Numbered from the stretch's first letter, positions 10,557 through 22,170 are shown. The stretch is DNA of 64,000 bases from Rosa chinensis (GCF_002994745.2 NC_037091.1:11036501-11100500); one strand, 5' to 3'. Notes: generated by a model not told the origin, from the letters alone. Numbers and translations: made by a program.

Positions 10557-11832
10557 GATACGCATGCGCCAAAACTGGCCTCCTTGTCAACTGCTTTCTT
10601 TTTAAATCCTTTATTTTCCACAAAGTCACATTTACTCAAATAATATTCCAACTGAAAACTAAATACCATGCTGCATGTATTATTTAAACAAAATAAAAGT
10701 CCACTCACAAGTGAGTCCCGCAGCTAATCCTGCTGCCTGCCTGTGTCCTCCTCGCTCGAGGGCTCAGTACGTCCTGTTACAATTGAATAGGACATAATTA
10801 ACCATAATAAGGAAATACTCTCAAAATCAACTCATTCCCCTCGGAATAAGCATCCGTTATTCATAAATTGTTATAAAACTCCCACACTTCAATTTGGGAT
10901 TAAATTCTATAATTCCTTACAATCTTGATGCCCTCCAACTCATAACAACTCAACCGATTCTTTAATTCAATTCCTCAACCATTCAATGACCTCGCTTAAT
11001 CTAAACCTTCACAAGGACCGTTCGATAACTTAATCAATTTTAATTTCACTTCCTTCCTCACAATTTACCACCAATTTATAATATAAATCCTTTTCCAAAA
11101 TTTCCACATTCTTTCTTAATTTTTCCCTTTTCTAATTCACAATTCCAACTCCAACAATCTCAAATTCTCTCTACTTCCTAACAAATAACTCAACAATAGC
11201 CCTTTACCACGAGATTTCACCCAAACACTACAAACATGACAATTCAAACAACCATGCTCAACATCAAAGTCCAAAGAAAACTCAATATCCAACAATCTCA
11301 AGTTTAACACAAAACTCAAAGATTAAATCCAATTCCAATCAACCTATCTATTCCAAAATCAACTTCATAACACACACAACCATCTCTATACCTGCAACAG
11401 CCACCAAAAACAAGCAGAAATAGCCGAAATTCAAACCCAAAAATATCAAGAACTCGGCAGCACTGTTCACTCTACTGTTCATTATCCCTAACACCTCCTC
11501 CGGCCAAAATAAACCACAAGGAGGTTGGAGAAGTGTTCAATCCTTCCCAGCGACCTAAAAGCACAAGGATTTCCGGCCGGAGAACGCCGGAAATCGAAAA
11601 CCCAACCGGAAGTTATCAAACCCGACGGCAATCATCCCCCAAAATCAAACAAATCAAGGCTACCCAACTAAAATCACTTACCTGAGATGACAGAGGATGA
11701 GGAGAGGAAGCTGTGGTGGCCGGAGGCGAGCCCAACGACGTCTAGCTGAGGTGAAACGCCGGAAAGACGAGTCCGGTTCGGGGAGAAGAAGAAGATTTAA
11801 GGGGGAGGGCGCGGGGGAGTCGGCTCGGTTCG

Positions 11833-11833
<1 letters not shown>

Positions 11834-11880
<47 letters not shown>

Positions 11881-11908
11881 TTAAAAACTTAACCCCCCCC
11901 CTTTTTTT

Positions 11909-11941
<33 letters not shown>
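11834..11941. repeat. (CT)n microsatellite and A-run within the solo LTR
   Basis: A CT run of about 22 units (11834-11878) is followed by a C-run, a T-run and a poly(A) of nearly 30. The open frame at 11697-11954 runs through these and is not a gene. Confidence 0.85.
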
Positions 11942-11943
<2 letters not shown>

Positions 11944-14900
11944 AATATTTTTAATAAGGAATAGTACGGTAACACTTGAATCACCACTTTCCCGTAAAAA
12001 CTCCGACATAACAGACAAATAAAAATCAACTCCTCGGTCAAACCCGATAAAACGTACTTTATAAAATATTAAGGTACGGGGCCTTACAAGGTCTTTATGT
12101 GATGATCAGTGGTTAAGCTCTTGGTCTTTCTCTTCATGTACAGCTCTGCCAAGGGTGGTGTCTGATCATAATTGTCTCATCTTTTCAGCTACCAACTCAC
12201 TTTCGGATGGTCCCAAGCCTTTTCGATTTCAGTCTATGTGGACCCTTCATCACACTTTTAAAGAGCTTGTGGCAAATTGTTGGAAACATACTGAAGTTTG
12301 TGGTTGTCCTATGTTTGTTACAGTGCAAAAATTAAAAGCTTTAAAGGCTTCCTTACGGATGTGGAATAAACAAGTCTTTGGGGATGTTCATCGTAATCTC
12401 CACGGTGCTCGTCTTGCTCTTTCTGATATTCAACATGAAATTGCCACATCTGGTATTACTTTACAAGTTACAACTGTCTGAGATGGAGGTTGCTGCTAAA
12501 CAAGCTGTTCTGGAAGCTATGCGGCATCAGGAGTGCTTTTGGAGGGATCGTGCCCGTGTCAAGTGGTTAACTGAAGGTGATAGGTGCACTTCATTTTTTC
12601 ATGCTTATGCTCAGGTTAAGCGTACTAGATCTCGCATTACTACTTTAATGGATGGGGATGGCGTACTCACTGATTCAGCTGCTGTCTCTAGTCACATAGT
12701 GCAATTCTACAGGTCTTTGTACAATTCTGGTGCTTCAAGTGTCAGTTCATTCACTATTTGTGAGGTTATTCCTTCCTTGGTTTCTGATGATGAAAATATC
12801 TCTTTAACAAAATTGCCTTCCATGGAAGAAATTCGGGATGCAGTCTTCTCTATGGACCCGTCAAGTGCGCCTGGGCCGGATGGTTTTCCAGGCTTCTTCT
12901 TTCAGCACTGTTGGGATATTGTTGGGGAGGATGTTGTTGCTTTTGTGCAATATTTCTTTCGTCATAACTGGTTGCTTCCCAATGTGAATTCAAATTTTAT
13001 AGTTCTTATTCCCAAGGTTGATGGAGCTAACACAATTTCTCAATATCGACCAATTGCTTTAGCTAATTTTCTTTTTAAGATTATTCCGAAGATTCTAGCA
13101 ATGCGGCTGGCTCCAATAGTTTCTCGAATTATATCTCCTGAACAATCGGCTTTCATTAAGGGACGCCGAATCTCCGACTGCATTGGTATGGTCTCTGAGG
13201 GGTTCAATCTTCTTGAGAAAAAGATACGTGGTGGGAATGTTGGGATAAAGGTTGATATTGCTAAAGCTTTTGACACTCTTAGTTGGCCTTTTCTTTTCCA
13301 AGTGCTTCATGAGTTTGGTTTCTCTCAGTCTTTTGTGGATTGGGTCCGAACAATATTGCACTCTGCTCGGCTTTCTGTGCTTATTAATGGGTCTCCTCAT
13401 GGTTTTTTCTCTTGTGATCGTGGTGTTCGTCAGGGGGATCCTCTTTCTCCTATTCTTTTTTGTTTAGCGGAAGAGGTTTTAAGCCGAGGGCTTGCCAACT
13501 TGTTTTCTGCTGGGCGTATTCGTTCTATTTCTACTCCAAGGGGTTGCTCTCCAATTTCTCATGTCCTCTATGCAGATGACCTATTTATTTTTTGCAGAGG
13601 TGATGGCTCTTCTCTTCGTTGTCTCCAATAGTTTCTTACTCTTTACGGTGAAGCATCAGGGCAACTAATTAATAAGAACAAGAGCACTTTCTACTTGGGT
13701 ACTCCTTATCTGCATCGTCAGCATTATTTCAAGTGGTTATTGGGGTTCAAGAGAGGTGTGACTCCATTCACCTATTTGGGAGTACCAATTTTTCGTGGTA
13801 AGCCTCGATGTATTCATCTCCAAGCCTTGGCGGATAAGGCTAAATCTAAGCTTGCTGGTTGGAAAGGAAAGCTTTTATCTATGGCAGGTAGGGTACAACT
13901 TGTTCAATCAGTGTTTCAAAGCATACTTCTTCATACTTTGACAGTGTATATTTGGCCTTCCTCTCTTATAAAGAATTTGGCTGTCTGTGCTCGGAATTTT
14001 ATTTGGTCAGGAGACCTGGCGATACGAAAGATGGTTACTGTACCTTGGAGTCAGGTTTGTACTCCTAAGGTTGAGGGGGGGGCTCGGCTTACGGGACCCT
14101 AAGGCTCTTAACCAAGCAGCGCTTCTTTGGTTTAGCTGGGGAACTCTCACCTCAGCCTCTCCTTGGGGTCTCTTTGCTCGGCGCCGTTTTTTCGTTTTGC
14201 GGTTTATGAGATTAAAGTTTTTTACTTCTTCAATTTGGTATGGTTTGAAAGTTTCTCTCCCTTTAATATATCAGAACTCCAGATGGCTTATTGGTAATGG
14301 TTCTATGGTGAATTTCTGGTCGGATAAATGGTTGGATGTTCCAATCTTAGAGGAGTTGCAACGTGTTTCACTTTCTCCGCAACTGCACGCTCTTGTCTCT
14401 GACTTTATTGCTAACCAGTAATGGTCATTGCTAGCTCGGTTTTACTCTCTGTATCCACATATTGCACAAAAGATCCACAACATTACTCTTCCCCTCCAAG
14501 CTGAAAGTGATTGTCTCATTTGGGAATACTCCAGTTCTGGGGTCCCTTCTTTTTCTGATGGTTATGAGTTGGTTCATCAGAAGTTCAATAAAAAAAGTTG
14601 GGCTACTAGCATTTGGAAATCTTTTATTCCTCTCCGGTATTCCTTATTAGCTTGGAGGATTTTCTATGATAGGTTACCCACGGATTTGCAGCTCCAGCGT
14701 CATGGGGTTACCCTTGTTTCGAAATGTCCCTTATGCTCTTTGGGGTGTGTGGAAGATTCAGTGCATCTCTTTTTCAATTGCTCATTTGCTCAACATATTT
14801 GGCAGTGGTTAGCTTGTTGTTTTGGCACTTCTTTGCCTTCTCAAGGGTCGCTTGATGACTTCTGGACTGCTTTTATTGGTAAGAGATTCTCTTCTCAATT

Positions 14901-15840
14901 AGCTAATGTTTGGTTAGCAGCGGGTCTTTTTACTCTGATGCAGATTTGGAAGGTGCGGAACAAGCTGGTCTTTGATAATAAGCAGCCCTCTCTCTGGCGT
15001 GTTCTTTGTTCAATTAAATCTTGGGTTCGTTTTGCGGCACCCTATTTTCCAGGTAGTTCGAAAGGATCATTGGATGTAAATATTCTTAAGGAATTTGGAG
15101 TTCAGCCCATTATTCAACAGGTGCGCATCCCTCGTATGGTTAGGTGGCTTTCTCCGACTCATTCCTGGATTAAGCTCAACACTGATGGCCTTGCTAAAAG
15201 GAATCCTGGGGCGGCGACATGTGGCGGCATATTTAGAATTTCTGGTGGGCGTTATGTTGGAGGCTACTGTCAGAACTTGGGTTTCCAGAATGCTTTTTAT
15301 TCGGAGTTAATGGCAGTGATTAATGGAGTGGAGTTTGCTTATCAGTTTGGTTGGCATACTCTCTGGTTAGAGTGTGATTCTATGGGTGTGATTGAAGGGT
15401 TGAGGTCTTCTACCTTCAAGCCCCCTTGGCCTCTGCGTGTTCATTGGCACAATTGCTTATCTCGTCTTAATTCGATGCAATTTTATTGCAGTCATATTCA
15501 TAGGGAAGACAATTCAGTGGCAGATTGCTTGGCGAATTTGGGATTGGCATTTCCTTCTCTTTGCTGGCTCCCTACGCCTCCAATGGAGATTTTTTCTAAG
15601 CTTCGTAATGATGCCTTAGGAGTCCTCCATTATCGTTGATTTGGTTGGGTTTTTCTCTTTGTTGTCTTGTCTTTTAACCTAGAGTTGCTTTTGTTTTCTT
15701 TTTATGGGAGAGGTTTTGGTCTAGTCCCCCTTTCCCTTTTGTAATTTTTCTCTTTTTCAATAATTAAAACCGGGCGTGGGGCTGAGCCTCCCAGTTAGGC
15801 TGGATTCCAAACCCCTTCAGAAAAAAAAAAAAAAAAAAAA

Positions 15841-17196
15841 AACTTGTTGATGTGGCACTCGAAGCCACGCCATCTCAGCAGTTTGCATGGCACATAAGCT
15901 GTTAATTGACCAATATACGACCCTTGCATTTTCCTCCATTCTTCACTGAAAAATAACTCCAAAGTGTTTGAATTTTTCACTTCAAACCCCACAACTGCAG
16001 CAGCAACTTTTCCAAACATATACATTGAAGCTCTAGCAACAAGAATCATTATTCATCGAAAAGAATAAACTGAAAAGCAAACAATTTCATTCATAACAAT
16101 CCATTAACTAAAAACCATTCACTTTCATTGAAACCAACAATCGGTAATCAAAACCAAATGCTCAACACCAATTTATGTACCAAATTCAAATCTTAGTCTA
16201 CACATAAACATTGCATATTTGCATATCACAATCACCGATTCACAAGCAGAGATCAAGGTCTCGAACTCCATTTTCGACTGAAATTAAACCACAAATGTGC
16301 AATCTTTGATTCAACCTAACCTGAATTGGTTTGGGGCCATACTTGAAGAGTGCCCCTCAGAACTGATTCTTCCGCACAACGGGGCCAGAAAAATCACCAC
16401 CAGAAGCAAAGTCGGAGCCCATCTTGACTGACTCGACACAGTCGAATCAGCCCTGGACAACGCCGGAGAACCAAGAACCGGTGAAAGCTGAAGAAGTAGA
16501 AGATGACGAGGGATTCATTTTAGAGTCTCTGATTAAATTCCATCGACTTTGAGTGCCTCGACGGCAATCGCCGCCTTCTCTTTCAATGTGGTAACCCAGG
16601 ATTCGAGTAGTCTCAACAACGGGCCTAAACCCCTTCCTCGAACACCGCCTTGCGCGACTTGTCATTTGCGGCGGCGAAGAGTGAGATGGTGGAGGTGGCT
16701 TGTTCTCGGACCCAAGGTTAGTTGTGGAAATTGAGCAGGTAGCCTTGTTGTAGTCTTCGCGGAGCTGAAGCAGAGACTCCAATGCCTTTTTCTTGAACTC
16801 GATGCCGCCGATTTGCAGCCTGGTGAAGAGGTCCCGGATAAAGAAGCTGAGATTATCTTTATCCGACCCAGAACTTGGATGTGACAAAACGATGGTGCTT
16901 GACTGGTGGAGCACGCCAGATCTGAGCAGCAAGCCTAGATCGCGGAGCTGGTTGGTGAGGGACTTCCCGCCGGTGAACGGCGTGTTGTTGCATTGGTCGG
17001 GAGGGCCTTGAGGCGCTGGAGAGTGGAGAGGAGGTTGGGGAGGAGAGTGTAGGTGTGGCTTTTGAATTTTAGGTCTGCCTAAACACCCGTAATAAAGGGC
17101 ATGGACAACATGGACATTTTGCAATTGGAAAGGCTTACGTGGCTCTGAGTTGGCGTTGACTTTAATGCAACGTTAGCCTACAAACAGAGCAATTAG
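15841..17196 (-). other. internal part of the Pack-MULE outside the LINE
   Basis: MULE interior between the LINE target duplication and the right inverted repeat. The stretch 15860-16350 is AT-rich, with no gene seen. The stretch 16350-17120 is GC-richer and holds the captured host sequence. The open frame 16447-17124 (minus, 225 codons) starts inside it. Confidence 0.6.
16741..16956 (-). pseudogene. captured fragment of an armadillo-repeat protein gene
   Basis: In the minus-strand frame 17124-16447, residues about 57-128 include RDLGLLLRSGVLHQ, then a Ser-rich linker, then FFIRDLFTRLQIGGIEFKKK and ALESLLQLREDYNKA. This matches my memory of the start of the armadillo region in plant ARM-repeat proteins of the At2g45720/At1g01830 kind (DCGLLIKTGVL...ELLARLQIG..EAKNKALD). 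Nothing beyond the first repeat helix is present, and the remainder of the frame (Pro/Ser-rich, SSSSTSS tail) is unrelated or out of frame. It is therefore a partial capture inside the MULE. Precise parent unknown. Confidence 0.55.
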
Positions 17197-17388
17197 ACGG
17201 AGTGTACCGATCAGACGGAAATTGTGACCTCAAGAACTTTTTAGATTAATTGAGAATGTTAGGGACTGAATAGAAAAAATGGTCATAGTATAGAGACTAA
17301 ACATAATTTAATCCTAAATTAAACAAGTAAACTTGCAAGCTCCTTCATCCTTTTTCGTGAAGAATTTCTTTTGAAAGCGATAATAATT

Positions 17389-18460
17389 TTTTTTTTTTTT
17401 AGCTGAAAAAGTAAGAATACAAACGAAAGCCCCTAACACAATCCAACCTAAACTTGTCAAAATTAAAAGCAGATAAAGCGGAAAGAGGAAGCTTGTTGGA
17501 CCAAGTCATCGGAGTATTGGAGGAGTGACCTAGACAGGCAATCACATCGGCAATGAAGTTGGCTTCTCGAGGAACATACTTGAAATAAATTTCTTCAAAT
17601 TGGCTTGCTAGGAAAGTGATGTCTTTGATAAGAGTTCGAGGACTCCAAGGAATGGTACAGTTTTTGTTGATGGCTTCAATAATTAGCTTTGAATAGCCTT
17701 CAACTTCAATTTTCTTGAAATATAGGATGAGAGCATGATAAAGGCCATCTCTGACTGCACTACCTTCCTCAACTGGAACAGAGGAGCAGCCAATAGATCT
17801 GCAACCAACAAAAATTGGGGAAGCATCATGGTCCCTTAAGACGAAACCAATAGCAACCTGCTTCTTGTTGAGGACTGAGCCGTCAAAGTTGAGCTTTATA
17901 AAGCCTGGTTGAGGAGCATTCCAATGAATGGTACCAAAATGAGTTGGAGGAGGCTTAGTGGTAGCTGGATTATTTGACCTGTTGTCCTCTTCGATTGTTG
18001 CTGTAGAATGGACAACCAAAGAAGGAATGGTTGTTTTCTGCCTAAAAATATAATTATTTCTTGTTTCCCAAATCTTCCAACAAATCATAATGAGGTTTTC
18101 AGTAATATGCTTACGGTATCCTTTACTAAACCAGGAAAGGAACCAGCTATCAAAAGAAGAAAAAGACTGGAGATTAATACCAGCAGCTTGCCAAAGTCCA
18201 AACTCTAGTAGCAAAGGGGCAGGAGAAGAAGAGGTGATTAATATCCCCATCCCCTTGGCTACAAAGAGGGCGGTTGGAATTAGAGATAGAAGAAAATCTG
18301 GCCATTCTTGATCTTGTTTTCAGTCTGCCCTTGTTAAAAGCCAAGCAAAGATCTTGGCTTTAAGGTGTATATTGAGCTTCCAAACTTCATTCAGAATTTT
18401 TTGTCCTAGTATGGAGGGCAGCAGAATTAGATTGGATCCACGTAGCAGATTTAATAGAAA
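17389..18460 (-). mobile_element. 5'-truncated LINE (zinc-binding and RNase H end)
   Basis: A 16-bp duplication, gaaagcgataataatt, flanks the insert (17373-17388 and 18461-18476), and the left end is a poly(T), so the element is inserted on the minus strand. The long frame 18250-17399 (283 codons) holds a WF-rich end of the reverse-transcriptase zinc-binding region (MICWKIWETRNNYIF) and an RNase H domain: LNFDGSVLNKK, VEEGSAVRDGLYHAL, then YVPREANFIADVIACLG. Upstream, 18250-18400 continues the zinc-binding region with stops. About 1.07 kb of the 3' end of a LINE of a different family from the one at 7.1-15.8 kb. Confidence 0.85.
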
Positions 18461-18476
18461 GAAAGCGATAATAATT

Positions 18477-20460
18477 ATATATGATAGGAGCTCAACTCTT
18501 CGATCAAGTTCATTTCCTTCGTTAAATTAATTAAAGAAAAGAGAGTTAAACTGGGTGCAATATTTTCATGACATAGCTAGGATTTAAGCTTTCATAATCC
18601 TTACTTCACATCATACAGGTGTGTCCGAGTAGAGTTTTCGATATAAAAGGCAAATTAATGACAACATCGATCGTTTTCATGTAAATATCATCATCATAAA
18701 CATACATATAAAGCAGCTAACACATTTTGGTTCCAAGCTTGCAAAGACAAAGAACTACGTACACAGAGCGCATCCAGATAATGCCATATAATATAGTCTG
18801 CATGTTATTATGCTGAGGTCTGCTAGCTTAGCTTTGCATCATTTTAAATGCATGCATACTTAGACCACGATAGAGCACCCTGCTTTGAATATAAAAGCAT
18901 ATGCATGCTTCATATGCCCGCGTCTAGCATACAGTACTACTCAACGTGGGTTACAAAGCTTGATATGATATTCTGCTGTTGTTGGTCAAGTTGAGTTTTC
19001 AATCTAAACCAACCTTTTCGCATTCTTTTAGAGCTTCCCATTTTCTGGTTTTGGCTAAAATTCCGCAGCATGTAGTGATTTGGGTGTTAGATTTTTGCCG
19101 AAGGATAATATACGCTTTCTGGGAATCAAATATTATGTTTGATCTCGCTTGTATACGCCTCACTGCTGGGATTGACAGAATCACAAAAAGATGTCCAACA
19201 AATTCTCTGTCGGAGGGACGGTAAAGGCACCGACGCATTTCTTATTTTTCACATGGCGGTTGTAATTGGGTGGTGCCGATCGTGATTCTAAACAAGACCG
19301 TGTGGTACTTGAGCTGGCTACTCAAGTAGTCAACTGTACTACTCAAGATTGAACAATGATCTTGGAGGACGTGAAATTAATAATGATCCCGTGATTATCA
19401 TTATCATGGTCACAACGTGCATATAGAAGAGTGTTAAACATTGATGTGTGTGAATGCACAAGAGATTTCGAGATCAAAATACGATAGAAGTCATAGAACC
19501 GTTCATTATATATTGTACGTGCGTATGGAAAATTGTCAGTACGTAATTGTGGTGGATTGACAGTAATAGATCAATCTTAATATATGGTTGGATCCCAAGT
19601 ACATGGCAATTGACTAATCATATTTATGATAAATCATATAATTAATATTGATTCTCTACTATAGTACTACCTCCACGAAATGAGCTAATACCATTTTTAT
19701 CAAAACAAAAGTAAAATTTGCTGTATAATGCCGCTTTATTTATTTATTTATTTATTCCAATGTGCCAATACAGTTGGAAGATCCATAGTTTCAGTTGAGC
19801 TAGAGCCTAGAGGTACTAATTAAACTATTTAGTCAAGGTTCTGCTAGCTGCAGCATCAATCTTTTCAATTATAACACTAGGCTAACGCATCAAAAAAAAT
19901 ATATAAAACTAGCTAGGCTAACTTTTTCACCATGATATTAAGCACTATGAAGAGGCTAGACATCAGATTATTTCATTAAATATCATATCAATGAATGATC
20001 CTAAATTCTTATGTTAAATTTGCATAATTTGAACTAAACTGGGAAAAGGCTGGGCATCCATCTATGCTAATTAAGAGTGCTACAATATCTAGTGATATAT
20101 TCTATCGAAAATTCTGGTTTGTATGATTATGGCCATACACTCATACCTACACAATCAACTTCGGAGCTATATATGTCTGGTTTGTCTCACTTTTTGATGC
20201 AGAAGACGTGTGTATTTTGGCACACATTTCACATATTCTTGTCTATGCCCCCTATAATCTTTTTCTAAACTTATGTAAAGGCTAATACCGAGTTTCATTT
20301 GGGCACTAAATACCTGAGGAGAGTATAAAGTACACGAAAGTAGGTTTTTGAGAGAATTAGGTTCCTCCTTTAATTAATTGGTAATCATATATCTTCTTCT
20401 AGTGTGAAAAGCCATACATGATAAATCAACCAAAGTTTGTGAATCAATTAGAATGTTTTT
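18477..20460. other. intergenic, no gene seen
   Basis: AT-rich, with several short frames and no recognisable domain. A (TTTA)n microsatellite lies at about 19736-19756. I see no RNA gene and no bounded mobile element. Confidence 0.5.
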
Positions 20461-20469
20461 GCATCAATA

Positions 20470-20893
20470 TTTTTTTTTTTTTTTTAAAGAGACCCGGTGT
20501 AGCAGCCCTTAAGCCTTAATTAATGAAATCATAGAATATAAGGGGAGAACATAGAGCCTAAAGCCATGAACCCCATATTACATAAACATAAAGTACGTAC
20601 TGTATTCTAACATGCACCAGTTAGCAAACAGATAGCCGGCTCACTAGACCATCCAAGGCACATTGAGTGTGCAGATTGGGACGAAGCCCACATTTGCCAA
20701 CCATACAAGGATGGGGACTTATTGAAAACAGTAAATAATAAAATACTAAGGAAAAAACAAATTAATACTAAAAACATCAAAAATTCAGACCGAGCCCGCC
20801 AGCACTATCCAACCCATAAGGCCCAGGCCACAAGGGGATGCACCATTTCATATCAACAAATCTCCCATATTTGCTCTGATGATCTGATTTGAA
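20470..20893 (-). repeat. dispersed short retroelement, copy C
   Basis: Starts with a poly(T) (20470-20485) and shares ordered blocks with the copy at 1116-1535 (taattaatgaaatcatagaatat; agagcctaaa; gagtgtgcagattggga) and a CCC/GGC-richer end (gagcccgccagcac, ggcccaggcc) like the copy at 1918-2821. Minus-strand orientation by the poly(T). No target duplication recognised; the right side abuts a TRIM element. Confidence 0.45.
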
Positions 20894-20895
20894 AT

Positions 20896-21248
20896 TGTTG
20901 AGAATATATACATCCCACATGGGAAAAATGAGACATTGCCTATGAGTTTATAAGGGTTTGGGCCACTCCATACATTACCAATTGGTTTTGGATATGAACC
21001 CTAGATTATTTTATCATGATATCAGAGCGGGTTACCCATGTGTGCATGCTAAACGGCCACATGGGCTCCACGTCACCCAAAGTTGTCCACGTGTATGACT
21101 TGAAAATTCTCCACACGTGCGGGGGCATGTTGAGAATATATATATCCCACATGAAAAAAATAGGATTTTGTCTATGAGTTTATAAGAGTTTGGGCCACTC
21201 CGTCAATTACTAATTGGTTTTGAAGATAAATCCCATATTACCTACAAT
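20896..21248 (+). mobile_element. TRIM-type miniature LTR retrotransposon
   Basis: Two direct repeats of about 120 bp, both starting TGTTGAGAATATATA and sharing tatgagtttataag and gtttgggccactcc, lie at 20896-21016 and 21128-21248. Right after the first is tgatatcagagcggg, matching the primer-binding site for initiator methionine tRNA used by many plant LTR elements (TGGTATCAGAGC) with one change. Just before the second is a G-rich polypurine-like tract (gcggggg). The internal part is only about 110 bp with no coding capacity, which defines a TRIM. The 3' end of the second repeat is approximate and no 5-bp duplication was found. Confidence 0.78.
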
Positions 21249-21849
21249 AATGTTTACAAGGTTACCAGCTTTCAAAAATTTTGTGGTCATCTCTCATTGG
21301 ATTTAATTTCACGGGTTGAGATTAAAACTAGTTGATAGTGTGTTGATCACTGTTATTATCTAAATGCCTCACTTGGTCCACATACATAGAATTGATGGGA
21401 AACTTATTCCTTTGCTTTTTTCATGACGATAGGAAATCGAGATTCTAAAAAAAAACAAAATAATGCACCTAATATATTTAATACTAACGCTATGAATTAA
21501 CAAGGAAAAATAAATCCGAAGGATGATGGAGGGAAATAAATTTTTACATGGAGGAGGAACCACATTCCCAATGCTACACTTACCAAACATAGAAACATAG
21601 GAATGAAGACATTTCTTTGTTCCAAAGTTTATGATCCATGAAAACAAATTATACATTCATCTCTTTCCTCTCCTTTATCATTGGGTTAACCTAAAAAGTT
21701 ACTTCATCAATTTATAAAGAAGTCTCCAATTGCAGCTGCGAACATGATTAAATTAACAATTAAATAAAATTATTTATACATATGTAATTCTTTTTTAAAT
21801 ATAGTGTTGCAGTAAGATAAATTTTCTATTAGTCGGTTCAACCCGATTG

Positions 21850-22170
21850 AGTTGACTCGGATCCGAAACAGAGTTGAGGTCATGGATCCGGTTGAGCTAG
21901 AGCTGACATATATAAACACACCCGACCTGCACACCCAATGGGCCTAACCCCTGAAGCAATCCATTTACTGTGGGCCTTCTCCGAAAAAGCCCAGATGAAG
22001 TCGGCCTGATTTTTAGCGTCTCGAAACAAATAAAGGTAGGGATACAAAATTACAAATCCAAATTCTCTGTCTCCTTCCTCACCGAGACTGCGCTGCTCTC
22101 TCTCTCTTTCCCATTCACAAGCACGGCGGTGAGCCTCCGACGCAAACCCTAGCTCTCTCTCTCCGCCGCA
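21850..22170 (+). promoter_or_regulatory. PRP19 promoter and 5' leader region
   Basis: A TATA-like tatataaaca lies at 21908-21917. The leader just before the start codon (22090-22165) is a pyrimidine-rich CT tract, common in plant housekeeping 5' UTRs. Intron 1 also opens with CT and TA repeats (22195-22220). The transcription start is not determinable from sequence alone. Confidence 0.35.

Larger units (their letters stand above)
9680..12088 (-). mobile_element. solo LTR of an LTR retrotransposon
   Basis: The segment begins TGACAGGACCC and ends GGGGCCTTACA on the + strand. Read on the minus strand it runs TGTAAGGCCCCGTACC...GGGTCCTGTCA, the TG...CA ends expected of an LTR. Flanking 5-bp copies are cggtc (9675-9679) and aggtc (12089-12093), a target duplication with one mismatch. 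The LINE endonuclease frame resumes right after the second copy. No internal domain (gag, pol), primer-binding site or second LTR is present, so at 2409 bp it is a solo LTR left by recombination. The family is probably Ty3/gypsy, from length and end sequence only. It carries a tandem hairpin array (10281-10556), a CT/GA run and a poly(A). Confidence 0.82.
9087..15639 (+). pseudogene. LINE ORF2 (endonuclease, reverse transcriptase, RNase H), broken
   Basis: The order is typical of L1-type ORF2. An apurinic-type endonuclease starts MKLLYWNIRGIGN and includes WMVIGDFNSIL (9087-9679). Reverse transcriptase runs about 12155-14100, with APGPDGFPGFFF, RQGDPLSPILF and the catalytic LYADDL near 13569-13586. 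A zinc-binding region lies near 14700-14800. An RNase H domain with Asp in NTDGLA, Glu in SELMAV and Asp in LECDS ends in HREDNSVADCLANLG (15170-15545). Lesions: a solo LTR splits the endonuclease at 9680-12088; the frame shifts near 12470; a TAG stop lies at 13629-13631; a frameshift in a G-run sits near 14075-14085; a TAA lies at 14419-14421. In life the protein nicks DNA and primes reverse transcription at the nick. No product is expected from this copy. Confidence 0.88.
7153..15840 (+). mobile_element. L1-like LINE with SINE-like head, interrupted by a solo LTR
   Basis: A 19-bp duplication, aacttgttgatgtggcact, flanks the segment (7134-7152 and 15841-15859), and the right end is a poly(A) run of about 20. 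It contains, in order: a tRNA-like head (7160-7268), ORF1 (7504-9090), and ORF2 with endonuclease, reverse transcriptase, zinc-binding and RNase H regions (9087-15639). A short 3' UTR ends '...ccccttcag' before the tail. Without the 2.4-kb solo LTR inside it the element would be about 6.3 kb, a full length for plant L1-type LINEs. ORF2 has frameshifts and stops, so it is inactive as it stands. It is inserted in the MULE at 6991-17314. Confidence 0.88.
6991..17314 (-). mobile_element. Pack-MULE (Mutator-like) with nested LINE
   Basis: Both ends begin GGATTAAATTATGTTTAGTC reading inward and stay similar for about 118 bp (6991-7108 and 17197-17314), forming long terminal inverted repeats. A perfect 9-bp target duplication, TAAATTAAA, flanks them (6982-6990 and 17315-17323). 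Long inverted ends plus a 9-bp duplication are the diagnostic combination for Mutator-like elements. Subtracting the nested LINE leaves about 1.6 kb with no transposase. On the minus strand it carries a fragment of an armadillo-repeat gene (16741-16956). It therefore fits the non-autonomous, gene-carrying Pack-MULE class. Strand is given by the captured fragment. Confidence 0.88.

Noticed and set aside
18979..19238. Overlapping frames on both strands
   Set aside because: Short, with no domain or splice partners; chance frames in intergenic DNA.
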